Source: Actinoplanes lobatus (GTDB taxonomy: Bacteria; Actinomycetota; Actinomycetes; Mycobacteriales; Micromonosporaceae). Taken from it: a stretch of DNA of 64,000 nucleotides. This document shows positions 52,625 to 61,476 of this stretch, in pieces. The stretch lies in contig NZ_JACHNC010000001.1 of assembly GCF_014205215.1 (NCBI RefSeq), positions 9,544,501 through 9,608,500 of the forward strand, read 5' to 3'. The stretch's first letter is position 1, and every line of letters begins with the position of its first letter. The translations under genes were made by a program, and so were the position numbers. Under the pieces are notes generated by a model. The model had not been told where the DNA came from and did not search any database. It saw only the letters and a program-made list of their open reading frames with translations.

Positions 52625-53916
52625 TTGCCGGTCTTGCCGGGGGCGTAGGCGTTGGCCGCCGTGAGGGTGAGGGTCGACCAGCGCATCGCGTCGAGGGAGA
52701 GCCCGGCCAGGTCGCCGGTGCCCCACTCGCCGTTCTCGTACGCCTGCACCGTGCTCAGCACCTGGCCCAGCCGGCCGGCGCCGTGGATGACCGCGTCGGC
52801 CACCTCGGCGCTCAGCGGCAACTGCTCGGCCATCGCGGCCGGGGTCGTCGCCATCACGCCGGCCATGCCGGTGACCAGCCCGGCCACGAAGGCGGCGCCC
52901 GGATCGGCACCGAAACGCGGGGCCAGGCTCTCACAGAGGCGGGCCTGGGCCAGGGCGGTGAGCAGCTGCTCCTCGGGGGCCTCGCCCACGTCGTCGACCA
53001 CCATGAGGGTGGCCCAGCGGCGGATCCGGGTGAGTCCGACCATCATGATCGCCTGACGGACCGAGGAGATCCGGCTGACCACCCCGGCGGCCACCGAGTT
53101 GCTGACCCGCAGCACGCGCAGCGCCAGCGCCGGGTCGCTCGCGATGATCGTGGTGATCTTGTCGAGCGGCACGTCCGGTGACATGAGGGCGGCGACCAGT
53201 TCCAGCCGGCGCATCCGGGACGGGGAAAGACTGGGCGTGCTGAGCACCTGGGGACGGCTCAGCGCGTACCCCTGGCGCAGCTCCATGCCGTAATGGTCGG
53301 CGATCGCCACCTGGGCCTCGGTCTCCAGCCGTTCGGCGACGAGCTGGATCCCCGGATATTCGCGGCAGGCCGCGACGATCTCGTCGAGGCGGCTCAGGTC
53401 CCCGTCGAGGAGATCGAGTTTGACGTACGAGGCCAGGCCGAGCAGCTGCTCGTGACCGGAGCCCCAGACGAAGTCGTCGAGGGCGATCCGGTAACCGGCC
53501 TCGGAGAGGGCCGTCAGCCCGGCGATCACCTCGTCGTCGACGTCGACCGTCTCCAGCACCTCGAGCACCACCTGGTCGGGATCGAACGGCAACGGGAGCC
53601 GCCCGGTCACGAACTCGCGGGTGAGGTTGATGAAGCACGGCCGGTTGCCGACCACCTCGGCGATGCCGAACTCGGTGAACGTGTTCACCATGACGGCGCT
53701 GGTGGCGTACGTATCCTGCCGCCCCGATTCGACGGCATCCAGACGGCCACGGAACAGCAGCTCATACGCCACCACCGCGCCGGCCGCGTCAAAGATCGGC
53801 TGGCGGCCCACGTGTACCGCGTCCAACACCGGGATTCCCACGCCGGAGCAATCGGCACCCGGCGGCCGGACCTGATGAATCGCACCACGAAACAAAGACG
53901 AAACGGTGACTTCCAC
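52621..53916 (-). CDS. EAL-HDOD (YuxH/CdgJ-like) signalling protein
   Basis: About 431 residues. The N-terminal EAL-like domain starts VHVGRQPIFDAAGAVVAYEL with the EAL triplet replaced by YELLFRG, and IALDDFVWGSGHEQLLGLAS, so c-di-GMP hydrolysis is unlikely. The C-terminal HDOD domain follows (ASDPALALRVLRVSNSVAAG, RWATLMVVDDVG). In other bacteria such proteins affect motility or surface signalling. The start is uncertain: the frame is open far upstream with no strong ribosome site; I chose the GTG at 53916, and 53961 is an alternative. Divergent from the acyl-CoA ligase gene. Confidence 0.83.
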   Translation of the reverse strand: MEVTVSSLFRGAIHQVRPPGADCSGVGIPVLDAVHVGRQPIFDAAGAVVAYELLFRGRLDAVESGRQDTYATSAVMVNTFTEFGIAEVVGNRPCFINLTREFVTGRLPLPFDPDQVVLEVLETVDVDDEVIAGLTALSEAGYRIALDDFVWGSGHEQLLGLASYVKLDLLDGDLSRLDEIVAACREYPGIQLVAERLETEAQVAIADHYGMELRQGYALSRPQVLSTPSLSPSRMRRLELVAALMSPDVPLDKITTIIASDPALALRVLRVSNSVAAGVVSRISSVRQAIMMVGLTRIRRWATLMVVDDVGEAPEEQLLTALAQARLCESLAPRFGADPGAAFVAGLVTGMAGVMATTPAAMAEQLPLSAEVADAVIHGAGRLGQVLSTVQAYENGEWGTGDLAGLSLDAMRWSTLTLTAANAYAPGKTGN

Positions 53917-53982
53917 GGGTGGGGGCGCTCGTGCTGGGATGAGGCGGCCGTCACAATTCACCGGTAAGAAGGGTTCCACCGC

Positions 53983-55536
53983 ATGCTCAACCTCTCCGTA
54001 CTGCTGGAGGACAGCGCTCGCCACTACCCGGAGCGCACGGCTGTGGTGCTCGGCCCGCAGCGGCTGACCTACGCCCAGGTGGACGCCGCGGCCAGCCAGG
54101 TGGCGAACATGCTGGCCGCGCGGGGCGTGCAGCCCGGCGACAAGGTGGCGCTGACCTGCCCCAACCTGCCGTACTTCCCGATCGTCTACTACGGCATCCT
54201 CAAGGCCGGCGCGGTCGTGGTCCCGCTGAACGTGCTGCTCAAGGGCCGGGAGATCGCCTACCACCTGCGTGACTCGGGCGCCAAGGCGTACTTCTGCTTC
54301 CAGGGCACCCCGGAGCTGCCGATGGGCGCCGAGGGCTTCGCGGGCTTCACCGAGGCCGCGGACTGCGAGCAGTTCTTCCTGATCACCGCCGACCCGGCGG
54401 CCGCGTCGCCGATCGAGGGCGCCGAGACGATGGGCGCGGCGCTGGCCGGGCAGTCGCCGGCCTTCGAGACGGTGCTGCGCGACGAGACCGACGCCGCGGT
54501 GATCCTCTACACGAGCGGCACCACCGGCCAGGCCAAGGGCGCCGAACTGTCCCACTCGAACCTGGTGCTCAACGCGCTGACCTGCAACCGGCTCTTCGCC
54601 ACCAAGCCGGGCACCGACACCCACCTGCTGGTCCTGCCGCTGTTCCACTCGTTCGGCTCGACGGTCAACATGAACGCCGGCTTCGCCACGGCGTCGACCC
54701 TGGTGCTGCTGCCCCGCTTCGAGGCGACGGCCGCCGTCCAGCTGCTCCAGTCGGAGAACGTGACGTTCTTCGCCGGCGTCCCGACCATGTACTGGGGCCT
54801 GCTCAACGCCCTGGACCAGACCGAGGGCGTCGACGTCGAGCGGATCGCCCGCAACATGCGGGTCGCCGTCTCCGGCGGCTCCAGCCTGCCCGTGGAGATC
54901 ATCAAGGCGGTCAAGGAACGCTTCGGGGTGACCATCCTCGAGGGGTACGGGCTGTCCGAGACCTCCCCGGTGGCCACCTTCAGCGACCCGGACAGCGATC
55001 CGCGCCCCGGTTCGATCGGCATCCCGATCTGGGGTGTCGAGGTGAAGCTGATCGACGGCGACTGGAACACCATCGAGAACCCGGACGAGATCGGCGAGAT
55101 CGCGATCCGCGGGCACAACATCTTCCGGGGCTACATCGGCCGGCCGGAGGCGACCGCCGAGGTGATGCGCAACGGCTGGTTCCGTACCGGTGACCTGGCC
55201 CGTCGCGACAAGGACGGCTTCTACTACATCGTCGACCGGGCCAAGGACATGATCATCCGGGGTGGCTTCAACGTCTACCCCCGGGAGATCGAGGAGGTGC
55301 TGATCACCCACGAGGCGGTCTCGCTGGCCGCGGTGATCGGGGTGCCGCACGAGAGCCACGGCGAGGAGGTCAAGGCGTTCGTGATCCTCAAGCCGGGGGC
55401 CGCCGTCACCGAGGAGGAGCTCGTCGCGTGGGGCAGGGAGCAGATGGCCTCCTACAAGTACCCGCGCGTCGTCAGAATCGTCGATGCGCTGCCCATGACC
55501 GCGACCGGCAAGCTGCTCAAACGTGAGCTCAGCTGA
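53983..55536 (+). CDS. Long-chain fatty-acid-CoA ligase (acyl-CoA synthetase)
   Basis: A 517-residue ANL-superfamily adenylating enzyme. Motif A1/A3 reads AVILYTSGTTGQAKGAELSH, A5 is ILEGYGLSETSPVATF, A7 is GWFRTGDLARRDKDGFYYIV, A8 is DMIIRGGFNVYPREIEEVLI, and the catalytic Lys is in TATGKLLKRELS at the very C-terminus. It activates a fatty acid to acyl-AMP and then acyl-CoA in the cytoplasm. Length is normal. It is a single-gene unit followed by a terminator hairpin. Confidence 0.92.
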   Translation: MLNLSVLLEDSARHYPERTAVVLGPQRLTYAQVDAAASQVANMLAARGVQPGDKVALTCPNLPYFPIVYYGILKAGAVVVPLNVLLKGREIAYHLRDSGAKAYFCFQGTPELPMGAEGFAGFTEAADCEQFFLITADPAAASPIEGAETMGAALAGQSPAFETVLRDETDAAVILYTSGTTGQAKGAELSHSNLVLNALTCNRLFATKPGTDTHLLVLPLFHSFGSTVNMNAGFATASTLVLLPRFEATAAVQLLQSENVTFFAGVPTMYWGLLNALDQTEGVDVERIARNMRVAVSGGSSLPVEIIKAVKERFGVTILEGYGLSETSPVATFSDPDSDPRPGSIGIPIWGVEVKLIDGDWNTIENPDEIGEIAIRGHNIFRGYIGRPEATAEVMRNGWFRTGDLARRDKDGFYYIVDRAKDMIIRGGFNVYPREIEEVLITHEAVSLAAVIGVPHESHGEEVKAFVILKPGAAVTEEELVAWGREQMASYKYPRVVRIVDALPMTATGKLLKRELS

Positions 55537-55555
55537 GCGTGATGGTCGAGCACGG

Positions 55556-55578
55556 CGCCCGGCGGCTCCCGCCGGGCG
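55556..55578 (+). terminator. Terminator after the acyl-CoA ligase gene
   Basis: A 10-bp stem CGCCCGGCGG with its complement around a 3-base loop, followed by GTCCTGCTTTCC, lies 20 bases after the stop. Confidence 0.75.
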
Positions 55579-55671
55579 TCCTGCTTTCCTCCGGCCGCGC
55601 CCGGTCCGGCTCCCGGTTGCGCCCATGACGCACAGTGGAACTGCGGTTCCAACTGGGGAGAGGCTCGAAGC

Positions 55672-56949
55672 GTGACGATGGTTCAGGCGCCACCAAGGGC
55701 CGCGTTGCAGCACCTCACCGGGTTGCGGCACACCTCGCCCGGCCGCCTCCGGCTGCTGCTCGTCACCCTGCTCGTGCTCACCGCGCTGACCGGCCTGGTC
55801 GCCGGCGTGACCGCGAGCGCCGCCGCCACCGGCACCGCCGACCTGCGTGACCGGGCCCAGCCGCTGATGACCGAGGCGCAGACGGTCTACTCCTCGCTGG
55901 CCGACGCCGACACCACCGCGGCCCGCGCCTTCATCACCGGCGGCCTGGAGCCGGCCGTGCTGACCCGCCGTTACGAGGGCGACCTGGAGCAGGCCGCGGC
56001 CGCGCTCACCTCGGCCGCCCGCCGCGTCCCCGCCGACGGCCGGGCCGGTGAGGCCATCCAGCGAATCGCCGCCGGGCTCACCCGCTACACCGCGCTCGTC
56101 GCCTCGGCCCGCACGCTGAACCGGCAGGGAAAGCCGGTCGGCGCCGCCTACCTGTCCACCGCCTCCCAGCTGAACCGGGAGACCCTGCAACCGCAGGCGC
56201 AGCTGCTCTTCCAGGAGGCGCGCCGCGCGGCCGACACCGGGTACGACGACGCCGAGGCCTCCTGGTGGCTCATGCTGCTGGTGGTGCTGTTCGTCGGGCT
56301 CACGGTGGCGCTCGTGTGGACCCAGATCTACCTGAGCCGCAGCACGAACCGGGTGTTCAACGTCCCCCTGCTGGCCGCCTCCGGGGTCGCCGTGCTCCTG
56401 ATGATCGGCTGCGTCGTGGTCTTCGGCCACCAGCGCGGGCAGCTGACCGCCGCCGACCGGGACGGGTCGGCGCCGCTGGAGGTCCTCGCCGAGAAGCGGA
56501 TCCTGGTGCTGCGGGAGCGGGCCGACGAGGCGCTCACCCTCGCGGCGCGGGCCGGGCACGGGCCGCTCGAGGAGGAGTTCCGCCAGCTGAGCGAGCGGGT
56601 CACCTTCGACGACCCGCAGCTGGACGACATGCCGGCGCTGATGGACGAGGCCGCCGACCTGCACGGCGAGTTCCTGACGGCACACCGGCAGGTCCGCTCG
56701 CTGGACGACGGCGGCGACTACGAGGGCGCCGTGGAACTCGCCGCCTCGGACGGCATGGCACAGACCTTCGACCGGCTCACCGCCACCCTCGACCGGGCCA
56801 TGGACGACCGGCGGGCCGCCTTCGGCTCCCGCAGCGAGGCCGCGGGGTCCGGGCTGGGCGCGCTCATCGTGCTGGGCCCGCTGCTCGCGCTGGTGATCGG
56901 CGTGCTCGCCACGATCGGCCTGCGGGCCCGGCTGGAGGAGTACCGCTGA
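55672..56949 (+). CDS. glnX: GlnX-like membrane sensor-relay protein
   Basis: A 425-residue protein with four membrane helices: one near residues 27-50, a pair at about 202-222 and 235-255, and one near the C-terminus (about 396-417). Two helical extracellular domains lie between. The topology and position directly before GlnH and close to PknG match GlnX (Rv0412c) of mycobacteria, which links the amino-acid sensor GlnH to PknG across the membrane. GTG start; ATG two codons later is possible. It shares bases with the GlnH start (TGATG). Assignment rests on topology and gene order. Confidence 0.8.
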   Translation: MTMVQAPPRAALQHLTGLRHTSPGRLRLLLVTLLVLTALTGLVAGVTASAAATGTADLRDRAQPLMTEAQTVYSSLADADTTAARAFITGGLEPAVLTRRYEGDLEQAAAALTSAARRVPADGRAGEAIQRIAAGLTRYTALVASARTLNRQGKPVGAAYLSTASQLNRETLQPQAQLLFQEARRAADTGYDDAEASWWLMLLVVLFVGLTVALVWTQIYLSRSTNRVFNVPLLAASGVAVLLMIGCVVVFGHQRGQLTAADRDGSAPLEVLAEKRILVLRERADEALTLAARAGHGPLEEEFRQLSERVTFDDPQLDDMPALMDEAADLHGEFLTAHRQVRSLDDGGDYEGAVELAASDGMAQTFDRLTATLDRAMDDRRAAFGSRSEAAGSGLGALIVLGPLLALVIGVLATIGLRARLEEYR

Positions 56950-57875
56950 TGCGCGCTCTCGCTGTCGTCGCCGCCCTCACCCTGCTCGCCGCCGGCTGCA
57001 CCCCCGCTCCCCCGCCGCCGGCGGCCGCGCCCGGCCCGTCGCCCACACCGTCCGCCACCGGCTCGGCGACAGCGGCGCCGGAGTGCGAGCCGCGCAAGAG
57101 CTGGCGCCCCACCCGGGGCCTGGAGATCCCGGCCGGCAGCCGGATGGCGGAGATCCGCGCACGCGGCCACCTGATCCTCGGCACCAGCCAGGACACCCTG
57201 CTGTTCAGCTCGCGCGACCCGTTCACCGGCGCCATCGAGGGCTTCGACGTCGACATGGCGCGGGAGATCTCCCGGGCCATCTTCGGCAGCCCGGACAAGG
57301 TGCGGATCCTGGTGATCCCCCGCTCCCGGCGGGTGGACGCGGTCGCCACCGGCCAGGTCGACATGGCCATCAACACCATGACCACCAACTGCGCCCGCTG
57401 GCAGCGGGTCGACTTCTCCACCGTCTACTACGAGGCCGGGCAGAAGGTGCTGGTCGGCAAGGACTCGACGGTGACCCGGATCCAGGACCTCGGCGGCCGC
57501 CCGGTGTGCGCGGCCAGCGGCTCCACCTCACTGGAGAACCTGGCGAAGATCGACCCGAAACCCGAGGCGGTGGCCCGCCGCGACTTCGGTGAGTGCCTCG
57601 TGGCGTTCCAGCAGAACGAGGTGGAGGCGATCTCCACCGACGACACCATCCTGGCCGGGCTGGCCGCCCAGGACCCGTACGCCAAGGTGGTCGGCGATGC
57701 CTTCACCCAGGAGCCGTACGCGATCGCGATCAGCCGGACCCACCGCGACCTGACCGAGTTCGTCAACGCGGTCCTGGAGCGGATGCGTGCCGACGGCACC
57801 TGGAAGGCCCTGTACGACAAATGGCTGCACGACAGCGGCCCGGCGCCGGCCCCACCCGTGGCGGAGTACCGATGA
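56949..57875 (+). CDS. glnH: GlnH-like amino-acid-binding lipoprotein (PknG pathway sensor)
   Basis: A 308-residue type II solute-binding protein. A lipobox LLAAGC places lipidated Cys17, followed by a Pro/Ala-rich spacer. The binding fold reads RGHLILGTSQDTLLFSSRDP, EGFDVDMAREISRAIFG, VDMAINTMTTNCARWQRVDF and VCAASGSTSLENLA. In Mycobacterium GlnH binds aspartate/glutamate and signals through GlnX to PknG rather than feeding a transporter. No permease or ATPase gene is nearby here, in agreement with a sensing role. It starts on the last bases of GlnX. Confidence 0.86.
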   Translation: MRALAVVAALTLLAAGCTPAPPPPAAAPGPSPTPSATGSATAAPECEPRKSWRPTRGLEIPAGSRMAEIRARGHLILGTSQDTLLFSSRDPFTGAIEGFDVDMAREISRAIFGSPDKVRILVIPRSRRVDAVATGQVDMAINTMTTNCARWQRVDFSTVYYEAGQKVLVGKDSTVTRIQDLGGRPVCAASGSTSLENLAKIDPKPEAVARRDFGECLVAFQQNEVEAISTDDTILAGLAAQDPYAKVVGDAFTQEPYAIAISRTHRDLTEFVNAVLERMRADGTWKALYDKWLHDSGPAPAPPVAEYR

Positions 57876-57948
57876 GCGAGCTTGCGAGCGAATCATCGGG
57901 CTCAGTCATCAACTCATTGCGACGCCGGAGCGCAGCGGAGGTGGCGCA

Positions 57949-59175
57949 ATGAGCCTGGGAGGCTCGCTCGCGGCCGACACCGAACTGGAGCGGCTGGAGA
58001 AGGCGGTGGCCGCCATCTCCGCCAACCTGGTCGAGCTGGACCAGAACCCGGACCGCCAGGAGCTCGGCCGGACCCGCCTGACCGGCCGCACCGCGGCCGC
58101 CTGGTCCGACGCCGGCGAGGCCCTGGCCCAGCTGTGGCAGGGCCACCGGCTGCTCGGCGACGTGATCACCCGGGCCCGGGCGCTGCGCGGGCACGGCGAC
58201 CGCGCGCTGAAGCGGATGAGCGACGCCGACCGGGCCGCCTACCAGCACGAGGTGCTGGGCCATTCGATCACCCTGGCCACCGCCACGGTGCCGCTGGCCC
58301 AGCGCGGGCTGCTCGGCTCCGGGCAGGTCAGCACCACCTGCACCCCGGCCGAGCTGCTCGCCGGGATGGAGGCGGCGTTCACCACCGCGGTCGCCGTGGT
58401 GACCGCGGCCGGGGACGCCTGGCGCCGGGCCGTGCCGGCCGCCGCCGACGCCGCGGCAGCGCTGTCCCGGGCCCGCTCGCTCACCCGGCAGGCCGGCGCC
58501 GGCACGCTGGCGGCCGAGGCGGAGCGTCTGCTCGACGAGGCCGACCGGCTGCTCGGTGACATCACCGGCACGCTGGCCTCGGACCCGCTGGGCACGAACA
58601 CCGCCGGCCTGGACCGGGTGCGTGCCCTGATCGCCCGGGCCGACGCCGAGCGGACCTCGGCCACCGAGCTGCGGGAGTCGCTGACCCAGCGGCTGCGCGA
58701 CGCCCGGGGGCTCGCCGCCGAGGTGGACGCGGCGTCCCGGGACGCCGCCGCGGCCCGCGACGCGGTGGCCGGGCGGTTCCCGGAGCACCGGGTCGCCACG
58801 GTCCGCGGCGACAGCCTGCTGCCCGACCTGGTCGCGATCGAGGCGCTCGCCGCGGCCGGGCACTGGGCGCTGATCAGCCCCCGGCTGTCGGCCTGGGCCC
58901 GGCAGGCCCGGCAGCGGCTGGCCGACCTGCGCGACGCCCTGGCCCGTAACACCGGCCTGCTGGCCGAGCGCAACGAGCTGCGCGGGCGGTTCGACGCGTA
59001 CCGGGCGAAGGCGCTGAGCCGCGGGCTCGGCGAGGACCCCGGGCTCGGCCCGCTCGCCGGGACCGCCCGTGACGCCCTCTTCTCCGCGCCGTGTGACCTG
59101 ACGGCGGCGCGGGCCGCCGTCGACGCGTACCAGGACGCGCTCTCCGCCACCATCGCCGCCAGGGAGGCACGATGA
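57949..59175 (+). CDS. Uncharacterised Ala-rich helical protein in the PknG operon
   Basis: I do not recognise this 408-residue protein. It has no signal peptide and no membrane segment, and is almost wholly helical and Ala/Arg/Leu-rich, with likely coiled coils (AAEAERLLDEADRLLGDIT, LRDARGLAAEVDAASRDAAA). A short TCTPAEL stretch holds its only Cys. It starts 73 bp after GlnH behind a GGAGGTG site and overlaps pknG by 4 bp, so it is translationally coupled to the kinase. A scaffold or PknG partner in the cytoplasm is a reasonable inference. The 73-bp gap contains GAGCGAGCTTGCGAGCGAA, which may be a small repeat. Confidence 0.8.
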   Translation: MSLGGSLAADTELERLEKAVAAISANLVELDQNPDRQELGRTRLTGRTAAAWSDAGEALAQLWQGHRLLGDVITRARALRGHGDRALKRMSDADRAAYQHEVLGHSITLATATVPLAQRGLLGSGQVSTTCTPAELLAGMEAAFTTAVAVVTAAGDAWRRAVPAAADAAAALSRARSLTRQAGAGTLAAEAERLLDEADRLLGDITGTLASDPLGTNTAGLDRVRALIARADAERTSATELRESLTQRLRDARGLAAEVDAASRDAAAARDAVAGRFPEHRVATVRGDSLLPDLVAIEALAAAGHWALISPRLSAWARQARQRLADLRDALARNTGLLAERNELRGRFDAYRAKALSRGLGEDPGLGPLAGTARDALFSAPCDLTAARAAVDAYQDALSATIAAREAR

Positions 59176-61466
59176 CCAGCTGCCGGCGGGACAACTGTCC
59201 CGGAACGATCGAGGACGGCTACTGCGACACGTGCGGGCTCGCGCCCGTCACCACGCCCGCTCCCGCTCCTGCTCCCGTGCCCACTGTCGTGCCCGCTGTC
59301 GTGGCCGGCCACTGCAACCGGGACGGATGCGACGGGACGATCGACGACGGCTACTGCGACACCTGCGGGCTGGCCCCGGTCACGGTGCCCGCGCCCCGGA
59401 CGGCGACCGCCGCGTCGGCCCGCGCGAGCAGCGCGCTGTCCTCCCGGACCCGGGGCAGCGGCCGCACCACCAGCTCCCGCACCGGCTCGGCCCGCCGCTT
59501 CGGCGGCGGCCTGGTCACCATCGAGCCGGTCCGCACCGCCGACCCGTCGACCGCCGTGATGACCGTCGCCGAGGTGCCGGAGTCCAAACGGTTCTGCGCG
59601 AAGTGCGGCAACCCGGTGGGCCGGGCCCGGGGCGAGCGGGTCGCCCGCCCGTCCGGCTTCTGCCCGTCCTGCGGCGAGGGGTTCAACTTCACCCCCAAGC
59701 TGAGCAAGGGCGACCTGGTCGCCGGCCAGTACGAGGTGGTCGGCCCGCTCGCGCACGGCGGCCTGGGCTGGGTCTACCTGGCCGTCGACAGGAACGTGTC
59801 GGACCGGTGGGTGGTCCTCAAGGGCCTGCTCAACTCCGGCGACGAGGACGCGCTGGCCGCCGCCGTGGCGGAGCGGCGCTTCCTGGCCGAGGTCGAGCAC
59901 CCGAACATCGTGAAGATCTACAACTTCGTCGAGTTCGACGGCTCCGGCTACATCGTGATGGAGTTCGTCGGAGGCAAGTCGCTCAAGGACCTGCTCAAGG
60001 AGCGCCGGGCCGACGGGGCGGCGACCCCGCTGCCGGTGGATCAGGCGCTGGCCTACGTCCTGGAGATCATGCCGGCGTTCGGGTACCTGCACGACCGCGG
60101 CCTGATCTTCTGCGACTTCAAGCCGGACAACGTGATCCAGTCCGGCGACCAGATGCGGCTGATCGACCTCGGCGGCGTGGTGCACGTCGACGACGAGGAG
60201 GCGGCGATCTACGGCACCGCCGGCTACCAGGCGCCGGAGATGGCCACCGACGGGCCGTCGCCGCAGTCCGACCTCTACACCATCGGCCGCACCCTCGCGG
60301 TGCTGACCACCGACTTCCGCGGCTACCAGAGCACCTTCAAGGACAGCCTGCCGGACCGGGGCGAGTTCGAGGTGTACCGGCGGCACGAGTCGTTCTACCG
60401 GCTGCTGGTACGGGCCACCCGTACCGACGCCGACGAGCGGTTCGCCGACGCGGCCGAGATGTCCGAGCAGATGCTGGGGGTGCTGCGGCAGGTCCTCGCC
60501 ACCGACGGGACCCCGCGGCCGGCGGTGTCCCGCTACTTCACCGGGGAGCTGCGCACCGACCTGCGCGACGAGAAGGCCCGCTGGCAGGACCTGCCCGTCC
60601 CGCTGATCGACCTGAGCGACCCGGCCGCCGGCTTCCTCGCCTCGATCACCGCGGCCGACCCGAAGACCGTGCTCGCCCAGCTGCGGACCGCCCCGGAGGA
60701 CACCGTCGAGGTGCGACTGCGGACCCTGCGTGAGCTGATCGTGCAGGGCGACACCGCGGCCGCCGAGATGGTCCGCGACTCGCTGGAACCGGACTGGCGG
60801 GTCGACTGGTACGACGGGATCCTGGCGCTGTCCACCGGCGACCCGGCGCGGGCCCGGCAGCGGTTCGACGCGGTCTGGTCGGCGCTGCCCGGGGAGCCGG
60901 CGCCGCAGCTGGCCCTCGGGGTCACCGCCGAGCTGGCCGGCGACCCGGCAGGAGCCTGCGGGTACTACGACGTGGTCAGCCGCACCGACCCGGCGTACAC
61001 GGCGGCGGCCGCGGGGCTGGCCCGGTGCCGGCTCGCGAACGGCGACCGGGCCGGGGCCGTGGAGGCGTACGGGCGGGTCCCCGGCACCTCGTCGGCGTAC
61101 CCCAGCTCGCAGATCGGCGCGATCCGGGCGCTCGTCCGCTCGCACCGGACCGCGACGGTCGATGTGGACTCGCTGGCCACCGCGGCCGGGCTGATCTCCC
61201 GGCTCGAGGTGGAGGCGGCCCAGCTGGCGTCGCTGCGGGCCGAGTTGCTGGAGCAGGTGCTGCGCACCATGGACGGCGGCACCCGGCTCACCGGCACGGT
61301 GCTGACCACGGTGATCGGCGGGACCCCGGCGGAGAAGGATCCGGAACGGGACGTACGGTTCGCGCTGGAGTCGGCGTACCGGGAGATGGCCCGGGCCACG
61401 CACGGCGCGGAGAAGATCCGCCTGGTCGACCTGGCGAACGCGGTCCGGCCGCGTACGCGTACTTGA
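59172..61466 (+). CDS. pknG: PknG-type serine/threonine protein kinase with extra zinc ribbons
   Basis: A 764-residue cytoplasmic kinase. Two N-terminal zinc ribbons (C4, C9, C18, C21; a second from about 48) contain the repeated DGYCDTCGLAP. A rubredoxin-like motif follows (FCAKCG from 142, FCPSCGEGF at 164), then the kinase domain with Lys217 (VVLKG), Asp315 in LIFCDFKPDNVI and Asp332 in LIDLGG, the variant forms typical of PknG, and YGTAGYQAPEM. The C-terminus is TPR-like. PknG controls glutamate metabolism by phosphorylating FHA proteins such as GarA. The two extra ribbons are absent from mycobacterial PknG. Confidence 0.94.
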   Translation: MTSCRRDNCPGTIEDGYCDTCGLAPVTTPAPAPAPVPTVVPAVVAGHCNRDGCDGTIDDGYCDTCGLAPVTVPAPRTATAASARASSALSSRTRGSGRTTSSRTGSARRFGGGLVTIEPVRTADPSTAVMTVAEVPESKRFCAKCGNPVGRARGERVARPSGFCPSCGEGFNFTPKLSKGDLVAGQYEVVGPLAHGGLGWVYLAVDRNVSDRWVVLKGLLNSGDEDALAAAVAERRFLAEVEHPNIVKIYNFVEFDGSGYIVMEFVGGKSLKDLLKERRADGAATPLPVDQALAYVLEIMPAFGYLHDRGLIFCDFKPDNVIQSGDQMRLIDLGGVVHVDDEEAAIYGTAGYQAPEMATDGPSPQSDLYTIGRTLAVLTTDFRGYQSTFKDSLPDRGEFEVYRRHESFYRLLVRATRTDADERFADAAEMSEQMLGVLRQVLATDGTPRPAVSRYFTGELRTDLRDEKARWQDLPVPLIDLSDPAAGFLASITAADPKTVLAQLRTAPEDTVEVRLRTLRELIVQGDTAAAEMVRDSLEPDWRVDWYDGILALSTGDPARARQRFDAVWSALPGEPAPQLALGVTAELAGDPAGACGYYDVVSRTDPAYTAAAAGLARCRLANGDRAGAVEAYGRVPGTSSAYPSSQIGAIRALVRSHRTATVDVDSLATAAGLISRLEVEAAQLASLRAELLEQVLRTMDGGTRLTGTVLTTVIGGTPAEKDPERDVRFALESAYREMARATHGAEKIRLVDLANAVRPRTRT

Positions 61467-61476
61467 AAGGGCGGAA

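Noticed and set aside
52621..56685. A 1354-codon minus-strand open frame
   Set aside because: Only its 3' part (52621-53916) shows a known protein (EAL-HDOD). The rest is antisense to the acyl-CoA ligase and GlnX genes and is low-complexity Arg/Gly/His-rich sequence typical of GC-rich shadows.
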